Position numbers and translations under genes: made by a program
In this document: one piece after another, positions 22,617 through 30,922 of the stretch
Numbering within the stretch: the stretch's first letter is position 1
How the letters are laid out: every line of letters begins with the position of its first letter
Notes under the pieces: generated by a model
Databases searched by the model: none
The model's input: only the letters and a program-made list of their open reading frames with translations
Told to the model about the DNA's origin: nothing
Source of the DNA: Oscillospiraceae bacterium
GTDB taxonomy: Bacteria; Bacillota; Clostridia; Oscillospirales; WRJC01
Length of the DNA stretch: 41,534 nt
Direction of reading: 5' to 3'
Assembly: GCA_009780985.1 (NCBI GenBank)
Contig: WQYZ01000015.1
Coordinates: forward strand, 1 to 41,534

Positions 22617-23840
22617 ATGAATAAAAACGCAGTTATATACGGCGGAGGAAATATCGGGCGCGGATTTATAGGACAGTTGTTTTATGAATCCGGTTACGAG
22701 ACGGTTTTTATCGATGTAAACAAAGAACTAATAACACAGCTTAACGAAAAAAAAGAATATCCCATAAAATTTGTGGACAATAAATCGTCGAGCGAAATCA
22801 TAATTAAAAATGTGCGCGGAATAGACGGTTCGTCTGAAAATATAAACGAAGTTACGGACGTCATATCAAAAGCGGATATTATGGCGACGTCTGTCGGGGT
22901 GAATGTATTAAAGTTTATTATGGAACCGGTTGCCAAAGGCATAAACAAAAGATTTGCGGACGGGAATTACAAACCGCTGAATATACTTTTATGCGAAAAT
23001 TTAATCCATTCGGACAAAATTATGCGCGACGGAGTATATGAGTATATCGACTATAAATTCAAGAGTTTATATAACGAAAAAATCGGGTTTATAGAAGTGT
23101 CAGTCGGGAGAATGGTGCCCATTCAGACAGATGATATGAAAGCCGGAAATCCACTCAGAATTGTCACTGAAAACTATAGACATCTTCATGTCGATAAAGA
23201 CGCATTCAAAGGGGAAATTCCCGAAATAAAAGATATGATTGCATATTCGCCGTTTGAATATCTTATCGAACGCAAGTTATACATTCACAACATGGGGCAC
23301 GCAGTCTGCGCATATCTTGGAGATATGGCGGGATATGACTATATATGGCAGGCAATAGAAGACCCGTATATAGAGATGATTACGACAAAGACAATGCAGC
23401 GTTCCGCGCTTGCGTTATCTAAAATATATCATGCCAACGCCGCAGAATTAATGGAATTTATTGAGAATCTGATTTACAGATTCGCGAATAAAGCACTCGG
23501 CGATACAGTCAAACGCGTCGGAAATGATTTGAAGCGCAAACTTTCGCCGAATGACCGGCTTATCGGAGTTTATAGAATATGTGCGCAGAACAGTCTGCCG
23601 GTAAATTATATATGTCTTGCGATAGCGGCGGCAGTGAATTTCAAGGGCGATAAATTCAGCGGCTATAGTGCGGACGGTATATTAAAAGAAGCTGGTTCGT
23701 ATAATATAATCGCCGAAAATTCCAACGATTTCGCGCTCATAACCAAATACGACAAAGCAATAAAATCCGGTTTATCTGCAAAAGGCTTATTGGATATTGT
23801 AAAAGACGACGAAAATATTATAAATTCTGATATTATGTAA
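22617..23840 (+). CDS. Mannitol-1-phosphate 5-dehydrogenase-like protein
   Basis: A 407-residue member of the polyol-specific long-chain dehydrogenase family. The NAD-binding motif is at the N-terminus (VIYGGGNIGRGFIGQLFYESG). The C-terminal domain carries HNMGHAVCAYLGDMAGY, which includes the conserved Asn and His of the active site. Family members interconvert mannitol-1-phosphate and fructose-6-phosphate with NAD. It is slightly longer than the classic ~385-residue MtlD. No mannitol PTS gene is seen in the window, so the physiological substrate is open. The ribosome site AGGAGG overlaps the end of the SPFH gene. Confidence 0.82.
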   Translation: MNKNAVIYGGGNIGRGFIGQLFYESGYETVFIDVNKELITQLNEKKEYPIKFVDNKSSSEIIIKNVRGIDGSSENINEVTDVISKADIMATSVGVNVLKFIMEPVAKGINKRFADGNYKPLNILLCENLIHSDKIMRDGVYEYIDYKFKSLYNEKIGFIEVSVGRMVPIQTDDMKAGNPLRIVTENYRHLHVDKDAFKGEIPEIKDMIAYSPFEYLIERKLYIHNMGHAVCAYLGDMAGYDYIWQAIEDPYIEMITTKTMQRSALALSKIYHANAAELMEFIENLIYRFANKALGDTVKRVGNDLKRKLSPNDRLIGVYRICAQNSLPVNYICLAIAAAVNFKGDKFSGYSADGILKEAGSYNIIAENSNDFALITKYDKAIKSGLSAKGLLDIVKDDENIINSDIM

Positions 23841-23859
23841 AATTAAATTATTGATTACA

Positions 23860-23890
23860 GGGACAGTGGTATACTGTCCCTAAAAATTTT
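23860..23890 (+). terminator. Intrinsic terminator after the polyol operon
   Basis: GGGACAGT and ACTGTCCC form an 8-bp stem around the loop GGTAT, followed by TAAAAATTTT. It lies 19 bases past the stop of the dehydrogenase gene and just before the promoter of the next transcription unit. Confidence 0.75.
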
Positions 23891-23900
23891 TATAAAAAAG

Positions 23901-23929
23901 TTGACATGAAGATAAAAAAAATGTATAAT
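23901..23929 (+). promoter_or_regulatory. Consensus promoter of the Uma2 gene pair
   Basis: TTGACA, 17 bases, TATAAT: perfect in both boxes and spacing. The predicted start point is about 40 bases before the ATG at 23975. It follows the terminator at 23860 directly, marking a clean operon boundary. Confidence 0.85.
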
Positions 23930-23974
23930 TAAGATATAATATGTACTAAATAAAATTCAAGGAGGTTGTGCAAT

Positions 23975-24574
23975 ATGACAGATAGTCAGAGAGATTTTTC
24001 AAACATATATAAAATACAGAAAAAATATAATTCAGAAGAATTTTTTGAATTTGTGAAAGAAAAAGAAGAACGGTACGAGTTGATAAACGGCAGAATTTAT
24101 CTGATGGCGTCGCCGAATGTCGGTCATCAGGACATAGCGTTATTTATCGGCGCGGAATTGCAGCATTATTTGAAAGGCAAAACGTGTAGGGCGTTTATTG
24201 CTCCGCTTGACGTTGTTTTGTTTGAAAAAAGCAAAGAAAATTCGCATAATGTGATTCAGCCGGACGTATTTGTGGTATGCGACCCGGAGAAAATCTCCAA
24301 AGAACGGATATACGGCGCGCCGGATTTGGCTATCGAGATAGTAAGCCCGTCGAGCGAAATTCACGATTATTTCAAAAAGTTCGGACTGTATATGAAATAC
24401 GGCGTAAAAGAATACTGGATTGTGAATCCCGAAACAAAAACTGTATTTGTGCAAGTCAATGGTCAGGACGAAAACGGCAATGACAACGAAACGGTAAAAT
24501 ATTCGTTCGGGGACAAAATAAAAGTCGGCATATTCGACGATTTTTATATAGATTTTAAAGAGATGCAGGTATAA
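23975..24574 (+). CDS. Uma2-family (DUF820) putative restriction endonuclease-like protein
   Basis: A 199-residue protein of the Uma2 group, which has a PD-(D/E)xK nuclease fold. Visible family marks are YELINGRIYLMASPNVGHQ, then QPDVFVVCD and PDLAIEIVSPSSE with the acidic metal-binding residues, and EYWIVNPETK near the C-terminus. The track start (TTG at 23966) is rejected because the GGAGG site lies 9 bases ahead of the ATG at 23975. Uma2 genes are widespread, often multicopy, and without proven function. It has its own consensus promoter and is followed at 28 bases by an uncharacterised gene. Confidence 0.88.
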   Translation: MTDSQRDFSNIYKIQKKYNSEEFFEFVKEKEERYELINGRIYLMASPNVGHQDIALFIGAELQHYLKGKTCRAFIAPLDVVLFEKSKENSHNVIQPDVFVVCDPEKISKERIYGAPDLAIEIVSPSSEIHDYFKKFGLYMKYGVKEYWIVNPETKTVFVQVNGQDENGNDNETVKYSFGDKIKVGIFDDFYIDFKEMQV

Positions 24575-24602
24575 GAAATTATAGTTTTGGAGGATAATGA
24601 TA

Positions 24603-25184
24603 ATGTATTTGTATCATTACTTTGAGAAAGCAAGAGGACCGTTTTTGACTATTTCTGACTTGACGCGTGAATGCGCCGTTGAAACTTTCATGGAAATTAA
24701 GAAAATCAACCCTGACTTAGCCCCTCCTGACGTTGATTGGTTTTTGTCAAGAAGACGGGAGCTTGAAAATATGGTAAGAGAGTTATTTATAAAAAAGGGC
24801 GGCAAACCAACGCGAAACGTGCCTCATTATATGACCGTTGAAGTTGCGCCGTCCATGAATACATGGTATATCGACGCTGATTGTTTAAAGATAAACATTG
24901 ATGAATTTGATGTGAATACTATATCTTTTACATACGGAGATATGTTTCCCATATTTAATCCGCGTCTTGATAATGGTGAGGAATATAGAAATAATGTTTA
25001 TAGATTTGACGAAATAACTGAATTAATAGACAAATATGGTTATCCGCAAGATGAAGAATATATACCTCACTCACCTACTAATCCCCATTTGCTGAAATAT
25101 GTCGAAGCTCATATTTGGAGTGATGATATACCTATGAAATATAGAAACGAATGGTTAGAAAAACATATAAATAATGAAAAATAA
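24603..25184 (+). CDS. Uncharacterised cytoplasmic protein (YHYFEKARGPF-type)
   Basis: I cannot assign a named family. The 193-residue protein is soluble, without signal or membrane helix. It starts MYLYHYFEKARGPFLTISDL, has a charged helical region (RRRELENMVRELFIKKGG) and then ISFTYGDMFPIFNPRLDNGEEYRNNVYRF, which looks like a conserved core. The ATG at 24603 is preferred to that at 24597, since GGAGG lies 9 bases from the former and only 3 from the latter. It follows the Uma2 gene closely, and the two appear to form one transcription unit. The next gene, iorA, starts 29 bases later, so read-through is possible. Confidence 0.75.
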   Translation: MYLYHYFEKARGPFLTISDLTRECAVETFMEIKKINPDLAPPDVDWFLSRRRELENMVRELFIKKGGKPTRNVPHYMTVEVAPSMNTWYIDADCLKINIDEFDVNTISFTYGDMFPIFNPRLDNGEEYRNNVYRFDEITELIDKYGYPQDEEYIPHSPTNPHLLKYVEAHIWSDDIPMKYRNEWLEKHINNEK

Positions 25185-25213
25185 AAATATATAAAATAAG
25201 GAACAAATATATT

Positions 25214-26953
25214 ATGAGCCAAAAAAAATTACTACTCGGCAACGCGGCGGTAGCGCGCGGATTATACGAAGCGGGGTGCAGATTTGTGTCAAGCTATCCC
25301 GGTACTCCCAGCACGGAAATTTCGGAACATGCGGCAGAATACGAAGAAATCTACGCGGAATGGGCACCGAACGAGAAAGTCGCGGCGGAAGCCGCAATCG
25401 GCGCAAGTATAGGCGGAGCGCGGGCGTTCTGCGGAATGAAGCACGTCGGTTTAAACGTCGCCGCCGACCCGCTGTTTATTTCGGGTTATATCGGCGCAAA
25501 CGGCGGTTTTGTAATCGGCGTCGCGGATGATGCAGGTATGCACTCTTCCCAAAACGAACAGGATTCGAGGCATTACGCAATCGCGGCAAAACTGCCTATG
25601 CTTGAGCCGTCGGATTCCGACGAGTGCCTGCGTTTCACTAAACGCGCGTTTGAACTCTCAGAGCAATTCGATACGCCGTTTATTTTGCGGTTAGGCACAA
25701 GAATATCGCACTCTCAGAGTATTGTTGAGCTTAGCGAACGGCAGGAAATCGAACTGAAAGAATATAAGAAAGACCCTGCAAGATACGTCATGATGCCCGC
25801 GTTCGCAAGGGGACGGCATGTAATAGTCGAAGAGCGGCTCCTGAAACTTGCGGAATTTGCAGAAACCTGCGAATTTAACACAGTAGAATATAATGACAAA
25901 AAAATCGGGATTATAACGTCGGGCATATCGTATCAGTACGCAAAAGAAACGTTCGGGGACAGCATATCTTATCTGAAACTCGGACTTGTTAATCCTCTGC
26001 CGGTTAAATTAATACAGGACTTTGCGGCGAATGTGGATAGAGTTATCGTTATAGAAGAACTTGACGATATAATTGAATCGCACTGCAAAAAAATCGGAAT
26101 CAAAACGGACGGCAAAAATATATTGTCAAATATCGGCGAATATTCGCAGGAATTTTTGAGAGAGAAAATTTTAAACGAGAAAAAAGATTACTTCGAGTTG
26201 AGCCAGAATGTCCCGGTGCGTCCCCCTGTTTTATGCGCGGGATGTCCTCACAGAGGCGCATTTTACGTGTTGAACAAGTTGAAATTGTTTGTCAGCGGCG
26301 ATATTGGCTGCTATACTCTCGGCGCAAACGCGCCGCTGAACGCTATGGATACGACTTTGTGCATGGGCGCGTCGATTTCCGCGCTGCACGGATTTAACAA
26401 AGTCAGGGGCATAGAGTCCGCGAAAAACAGCATAGCGGTCATAGGCGATTCGACATTTATGCACTCCGGCATAACCGGACTTATAGATATAACATATAAC
26501 AAAGGCATATCGAATATTTTGATTTTGGACAACAGTATAACCGGAATGACCGGACATCAGCACAATCCGTGCACGGGATATACTTTAAAAGGCGAGGCGG
26601 TTTACGGGATAAAAATTGAGGAAATATGCCGAGCATCGGGGATAAAAGACAGCAATATACGGATAATTGACCCGTACGATATGGAAGAAACCGAGAAAGT
26701 TATCAAAGAGGAACTCGCAAAAGACGAACCGTCGGTCATAATCGCAAGGCGTCCGTGCGTGCTGTTGAAATATGTGAAGACAGACAAAAAATACATGGTT
26801 TCCGACTGCAAAAAATGCAGAAGATGTATGGCGATAGGCTGTCCGGCGATAAGTCTTAATGCGGGCAAAGCAGAAATAGACGCGTCAATGTGCACAGGTT
26901 GCGGACTATGTGCGCAGATGTGCAGATTCAAGGCAATAAACGGAATTGAATAA
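25214..26953 (+). CDS. iorA: Indolepyruvate ferredoxin oxidoreductase, alpha subunit
   Basis: A 579-residue IorA. The N-terminal pyrimidine-binding domain opens with GNAAVARGLYEAG and SYPGTPSTEI. The thiamine diphosphate domain has SGDIGCYTLG and IGDSTFMHSGITGLIDITYN (about 355-425). The C-terminus holds ferredoxin-like Cys motifs, CKKCRRCMAIGCP and CTGCGLCAQMC. With IorB it oxidatively decarboxylates aryl-pyruvates (from Trp, Phe, Tyr) to aryl-acetyl-CoA, reducing two ferredoxins in the cytoplasm. IorB is encoded nearby, but a secreted-protein gene lies between the two subunits. The phenylacetate-CoA ligase and ACT genes downstream fit the same pathway. Confidence 0.96.
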   Translation: MSQKKLLLGNAAVARGLYEAGCRFVSSYPGTPSTEISEHAAEYEEIYAEWAPNEKVAAEAAIGASIGGARAFCGMKHVGLNVAADPLFISGYIGANGGFVIGVADDAGMHSSQNEQDSRHYAIAAKLPMLEPSDSDECLRFTKRAFELSEQFDTPFILRLGTRISHSQSIVELSERQEIELKEYKKDPARYVMMPAFARGRHVIVEERLLKLAEFAETCEFNTVEYNDKKIGIITSGISYQYAKETFGDSISYLKLGLVNPLPVKLIQDFAANVDRVIVIEELDDIIESHCKKIGIKTDGKNILSNIGEYSQEFLREKILNEKKDYFELSQNVPVRPPVLCAGCPHRGAFYVLNKLKLFVSGDIGCYTLGANAPLNAMDTTLCMGASISALHGFNKVRGIESAKNSIAVIGDSTFMHSGITGLIDITYNKGISNILILDNSITGMTGHQHNPCTGYTLKGEAVYGIKIEEICRASGIKDSNIRIIDPYDMEETEKVIKEELAKDEPSVIIARRPCVLLKYVKTDKKYMVSDCKKCRRCMAIGCPAISLNAGKAEIDASMCTGCGLCAQMCRFKAINGIE

Positions 26954-26977
26954 AATAGGTAAAAATAAGGAGATCTT

Positions 26978-27859
26978 ATGAGAAAATTATCAATTTTTAT
27001 TTTAATTATGTCTATTATGTTGAGCTTCTTTGGCACTATTTCGGTAAGGGCGGCAGAAGACCTTGCAGGTACAAAAGTCAATCTATATTCATATATAGAA
27101 TATGAATATAAGTATGCAGACGCAGACACTAATGACGTGAAAATTACTTCTGTAAAAGAACTGGATACTTTTATCCAAAACTGTCAGTATGTTTACCATG
27201 GTTTGTCTGAAAATATTCGAGATGATTACGATGCTTCTTTTTTTGAAAATAATTTTTTGTTTTTACACTTTTTATCGAATCCAAGCTACGATAAAGAGTA
27301 CACAATCGAATCTGCTCGTGCGGAAAATGGCAGGGTCGATATAAACATTAATATTTCTTTATGGGATGAACGTTATTTGATGCCTGCGGCTTCGCCTTCT
27401 TTTCTCATTTTTACATTTGACCGAAGTTTATTGGATTATGATGTTTTAATAACGGAACGAAATATCAATACATATATGACCGGATTTCCCGGCATAGAAG
27501 TAGACGGCAGATTTATACGTTCCTCTTATATAGACCAAATGCCGACCATTATAAATGGCAGAACTTTTGTATCTGTTCATGGCATGGTGCTTGAACAAAT
27601 GGGGTTCACAGTCAATTATTGGGGATTTGATGTTGGTATATGGCAAGCGTCGCTTCAATATGCCGGCTACACCATTATATTCACCCAAGATGCCCCGACT
27701 TTTATTGTAAATGGGCGCGAATATGACCTTGATGTTCCCGCGCAAATGTATAACGATTTTATGCTGCCATTTAGAGCCGTCTGCGAAAGCGTTGGTCTTG
27801 ATGTTGACTGGGACGCCGAACGTAACGCAGTCATTATTACTACTCCGGAAGGCAAGTAA
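26978..27859 (+). CDS. Secreted stalk-domain (copper amine oxidase N-terminal-like) protein
   Basis: A 293-residue protein with a clear signal peptide (about 1-25, SIMLSFFGTISVRAAEDL). A ~130-residue region of unknown type follows, then one stalk domain at the C-terminus (about 165-293, GRFIRSSYIDQMPTIINGRTF ... FMLPFRAVCESVGLDVDWD). Such domains are common in surface proteins of Clostridia and are not catalytic; copper binding should not be assumed. It sits between iorA and iorB, 24 bases after the iorA stop and 148 before the iorB start, and is more A+T rich than either. A role in indolepyruvate oxidation is unlikely. Confidence 0.82.
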   Translation: MRKLSIFILIMSIMLSFFGTISVRAAEDLAGTKVNLYSYIEYEYKYADADTNDVKITSVKELDTFIQNCQYVYHGLSENIRDDYDASFFENNFLFLHFLSNPSYDKEYTIESARAENGRVDININISLWDERYLMPAASPSFLIFTFDRSLLDYDVLITERNINTYMTGFPGIEVDGRFIRSSYIDQMPTIINGRTFVSVHGMVLEQMGFTVNYWGFDVGIWQASLQYAGYTIIFTQDAPTFIVNGREYDLDVPAQMYNDFMLPFRAVCESVGLDVDWDAERNAVIITTPEGK

Positions 27860-27903
27860 ACGGCGAATAAATCAAGCCGCGCACTCATGGCTCAAATCCA
27901 CAA

Positions 27904-27925
27904 TGGCGGAATATAATTTTCGCCA
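27904..27925 (+). terminator. Weak hairpin after the stalk-protein gene
   Basis: TGGCGGAA and TTTCGCCA pair over 8 positions with one G-U wobble around TATAAT, in the 148-base gap between the stalk gene and iorB. The downstream sequence is only moderately T-rich, so it would be a weak terminator at best. Confidence 0.3.
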
Positions 27926-28007
27926 ATAAGTATTTTATATGCGAACAAGTTTCATCTATCTAAACAAATTAAACGAAGAAAGAAATCAAAAAGAGGTTAA
28001 AATAAAA

Positions 28008-28601
28008 ATGAATAAAAGCACCACAAATATAATGATAGTCGGCGTGGGAGGGCAAGGTTCGCTGTTGGCGTCGCGCATACTCGGCAACGCCGCTCTGAAA
28101 TTGAATTACGACGTCAAAGTATCGGAAGTTCACGGAATGAGTCAGAGAGGCGGCTCGGTCGTGACTTACGTCAGGTACGGAGAAAAAATATACTCGCCCG
28201 TAATATGCAGGGGCGAAGCGGATATAATAATCGCGTTTGAACAGCTTGAAGCGTTGCGCTGGCTGTCTTATCTGAAAAAAGACGGTATAATAATCACAAG
28301 CACGCAGAAAATCAACCCAATGCCGGTTATAACGGGAGCCGCTGAATATCCGCAGGATACAATCAAGACGATAGTCGAAACAGGCGTAAAAGCAATAGAC
28401 GTGAACGCGTTTTCGCTGGCGAAACAGGCGGGGACTGATAAAGCGTCAAACGTTGTGTTAATCGGGGTTTTGGCAAAGCATATGAGCGGAAGTATCGGCA
28501 AAGACGTGTATATCGACGCGCTGCGCGAGTCCATAAATCCTAAGTTGTTCGACGTGAATCTGGCGGCGTTTAATCTGGGATATGATATTGACGTCGGGTG
28601 A
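28008..28601 (+). CDS. iorB: Indolepyruvate ferredoxin oxidoreductase, beta subunit
   Basis: A 197-residue IorB of the pyruvate ferredoxin oxidoreductase gamma-like family. It starts NIMIVGVGGQGSLLASRILG and contains the family signature KVSEVHGMSQRGGSVVTYVRYG. The track start at 27939 is rejected: the ATG at 28008 has an AGAGG site 11 bases upstream and fits the usual N-terminus. It is the partner of IorA in aryl-pyruvate oxidation. It is separated from iorA by about 1.05 kb and followed by a toxin-antitoxin remnant. Confidence 0.95.
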   Translation: MNKSTTNIMIVGVGGQGSLLASRILGNAALKLNYDVKVSEVHGMSQRGGSVVTYVRYGEKIYSPVICRGEADIIIAFEQLEALRWLSYLKKDGIIITSTQKINPMPVITGAAEYPQDTIKTIVETGVKAIDVNAFSLAKQAGTDKASNVVLIGVLAKHMSGSIGKDVYIDALRESINPKLFDVNLAAFNLGYDIDVG

Positions 28602-28633
28602 AAAATTAAAATTTAAAATACGGAGGATTTAAC

Positions 28634-28997
28634 ATGGAAGTCGTAAGACAAATTATTAACAGTAATGTGGGCAGACGCTATGGCGGATAAATATGGTAAT
28701 GATTGATGCTAATATTATTTTAAGGATTATTTTAAAAGACAATCAGGAAATGGCTGACGCCGCTTTAAATTTTATAAAATAGAAAAATCCGAAATTTACG
28801 AATATATATCAACATTAATAGACGATGAAAGAATAGAAACAGAATCAAAAGCTGTTATATTATGTGCTTTAGAATTATTTAAAAACAGAAGCCTTGATTT
28901 TGTCGATTGCCTTTTATATGCTTATAATAAAATTTTTGGATATAAAGTTTATACGTTTGATAAAAAATTAAATAACATTTTAAATAACGCCAAATAA
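28634..28997 (+). pseudogene. Remnant of a PIN-domain (VapC-like) toxin-antitoxin module
   Basis: Three broken pieces can be read. A start with a GGAGGA ribosome site gives MEVVRQIINSNVG and then stops after 18 codons; this looks like the beginning of a small antitoxin. ATG at 28693 gives MVMIDANIILRIILKDNQEMADAALNFIK and stops; this is the first strand and helix of a PIN domain with its first catalytic Asp. From 28782, in a different frame, EKSEIYEYISTLIDDE and FVDCLLYAYNKIFGY followed by TFDKKL give the C-terminal half with the two later Asp. About 35 central residues and the antitoxin body are missing, so neither protein can be functional. None of these pieces appears in the ORF track. Confidence 0.75.
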
Positions 28998-29025
28998 AAA
29001 TATAAATAAGGGAGTGTATGTTTTC

Positions 29026-30333
29026 TTGAAAAAATATTATAACGAGGAATTTGAAACTATGCCGCGCCACGAAATGGAGTACTGGCAGTCGCTGAATCTC
29101 TGCAAGACAATCAGGCGCGTATATGACAGGGTGCCGCTTATACGTCAGAGAATGGACGAATTAAAAGTCAAACCCGAGGACATAAAGCATATAAAAGACA
29201 TTGTAAAACTGCCGTTCACGACAAAGCTCGACCTGCGCGACACATACCCTTACGGTCTTTTTGCATGCGATATGAGCGAAATCGTCAGACTTCACGCGTC
29301 AAGCGGAACGACAGGCAAACAAATCGTCGTAGGATACACTAAAAAAGATATAGATATCTGGGCGGAATGTGCGGCGCGCGCGCTTGTATCAGTGGGCGGG
29401 TCAAAAGACGATATTGTGCATGTCTCCTACGGCTACGGACTTTTCACCGGCGGTCTGGGTTTGCACTACGGCGCGGAACTTCTCGGCGCGGTCACGCTTC
29501 CGGCATCAAGCGGAAATACAAACCGGCAGGTCACGATGATAAAAGATTTCGGCTCGACTATTTTATGCTGCACCCCGTCGTACGCGCTTTACATAGGCGA
29601 CACTCTCGAACAGATGGGAGTGAACTTGTCGGAAATAAAGTTGAAATCCGGACTGTTCGGCGCGGAGCCATGGACTGAAAATATGCGTTCCGAAATAGAA
29701 AAACGGCTCGGGATTAAAGCGTACGATATATACGGGCTGTCGGAAATAAGCGGACCGGGCGTGTCGTTTGACTGCGAATGTCAGAGCGGCATGCACATCA
29801 ACGAAGACCATTTTTATCCCGAAATTATCGACCCGGTCACCTGCGAGCCATTGCCGGACGGTCGGCAGGGCGAGCTTGTGTTTACAAGCATAACAAAAGA
29901 AGCGTTCCCGTTAATCAGATACAGAACGCGGGATATAACTTCCCTGAGCCACGAAAAATGCTCATGCGGGCGCACGCTTGTAAAGATGAGCAGGCTAAGA
30001 GGAAGAACGGACGATATGCTGATTATACGCGGGGTAAACGTATTCCCGTCGCAGATTGAAAGCGTTTTATTAAGTCTCGGACAGGGCGCTCCGCATTATC
30101 AGATGATAGTCGAGAGAGTGAATAATCTCGACACTCTCGAAGTGCAAGTAGAAATGAGCGACGAGTTATTTTCAGACCAAGTTAAGAAACTCGACGCAAT
30201 CGAGGAAAACATATCAAACGCTATATACTCGACTCTCGGGCTTTCGGCGAAAGTCAGGTTAGTCGAGCCGAGAACGATTGCGCGTTCAGAGGGCAAGGCG
30301 AAAAGGGTTATCGACAACAGAAATTTGAAATAA
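29026..30333 (+). CDS. paaK: Phenylacetate-CoA ligase (AMP-forming)
   Basis: A ~435-residue PaaK-type adenylate-forming ligase. Motifs are LHASSGTTGKQIVVGYT (phosphate loop), YDIYGLSEISGPGVSFDC, YRTRDIT and RGRTDDMLIIRGVNVFPSQIE. It activates phenylacetate or related aryl-acetates to CoA thioesters. Read in reverse, it could instead conserve ATP from the IorAB product. The start is uncertain: the track uses GTG at 29014 inside the ribosome site, whereas TTG at 29026 lies 11 bases after AAGGGAG and gives a normal N-terminus (KKYYNEEFETMPRHEM). It forms part of an ior-paaK-ACT arrangement seen in many anaerobes. Confidence 0.93.
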   Translation: MKKYYNEEFETMPRHEMEYWQSLNLCKTIRRVYDRVPLIRQRMDELKVKPEDIKHIKDIVKLPFTTKLDLRDTYPYGLFACDMSEIVRLHASSGTTGKQIVVGYTKKDIDIWAECAARALVSVGGSKDDIVHVSYGYGLFTGGLGLHYGAELLGAVTLPASSGNTNRQVTMIKDFGSTILCCTPSYALYIGDTLEQMGVNLSEIKLKSGLFGAEPWTENMRSEIEKRLGIKAYDIYGLSEISGPGVSFDCECQSGMHINEDHFYPEIIDPVTCEPLPDGRQGELVFTSITKEAFPLIRYRTRDITSLSHEKCSCGRTLVKMSRLRGRTDDMLIIRGVNVFPSQIESVLLSLGQGAPHYQMIVERVNNLDTLEVQVEMSDELFSDQVKKLDAIEENISNAIYSTLGLSAKVRLVEPRTIARSEGKAKRVIDNRNLK

Positions 30334-30363
30334 TTATTTTATATTTAAAAGAAGGTGTATAGT

Positions 30364-30780
30364 GTGATAATAAAACAATTATCGATTTTTATAGAAAACA
30401 AACCGGGACGGCTTGCGGAAATTACTGATATAATCGCAAAAAACAACATAAACCTCAGGGCGTTGTCGCTTGCGGACACGGCTAATTTCGGCATACTCAG
30501 GATAATCGTCGAAGACGCGAACACAGCCGAAAAAATATTAAAAGACAATGGATTGACCGTATCAGTCACGAGCGTCATATCAATCGGCGTCGGGGACAGA
30601 CCGGGCGGACTCGCGGAAATCCTGAAAAAACTCGCGGAACAGAATATCGGCATAGAGTACATGTACGCGTTTGTGTCGAAACAGAGCGGCGAAGCGTATG
30701 CAATCATGCGCATAGAAGAAGATTTCAGGGCAATGGAAATTCTGAAAAATGCGGGCTACAAGGGATTGGATATAGAATAA
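30364..30780 (+). CDS. Tandem ACT-domain amino-acid-binding protein
   Basis: A 138-residue protein made of two ACT domains, about 1-68 (KQLSIFIENKPGRLAEITDII) and 69-138 (SVISIGVGDRPGGLAEILKKL). Each has the ligand-binding glycine turn after the first strand. It has no catalytic domain, so it is a probable allosteric sensor of aromatic amino acids. Such genes regularly accompany paaK and iorAB. The start is taken as GTG at 30364, which has GAAGG 8 bases ahead, rather than GTG at 30355 inside that site. It starts 30 bases after paaK. Confidence 0.88.
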   Translation: MIIKQLSIFIENKPGRLAEITDIIAKNNINLRALSLADTANFGILRIIVEDANTAEKILKDNGLTVSVTSVISIGVGDRPGGLAEILKKLAEQNIGIEYMYAFVSKQSGEAYAIMRIEEDFRAMEILKNAGYKGLDIE

Positions 30781-30796
30781 ACGCAAATTTTAATTC

Positions 30797-30893
30797 GTAG
30801 GGGCGACCCCCGCTGAACTTCGTTCAGCCTGTCGCCCTTGCACACACATACAACAAGGTTTAGTTCAAGGGCGACCGCGAGGGTCGCCCCTAC
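30797..30893. repeat. 97-bp interspersed palindromic element with GTAGGGGCGACC ends
   Basis: The ends are 17-base inverted repeats (GTAGGGGCGACCCCCGC and its complement with one mismatch). Inside are a GCTGAAC-TTC-GTTCAGC hairpin and a second arm pair, TCGCCCTTG and CAAGGGCGA, around an A+T rich centre. It codes for nothing and lies between the ACT and S41 peptidase genes. It has the form of a REP/MITE-like non-autonomous element, and could also stop or attenuate transcription after the ior-paaK unit. Confidence 0.8.
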
Positions 30894-30922
30894 AACACAA
30901 ACACAAACGGAGGATAATTTTT

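Noticed and set aside
26978-27859. Stalk protein as a copper-dependent amine oxidase
   Set aside because: Only the N-terminal-like stalk domain is present. The catalytic barrel with the topaquinone Tyr is absent.
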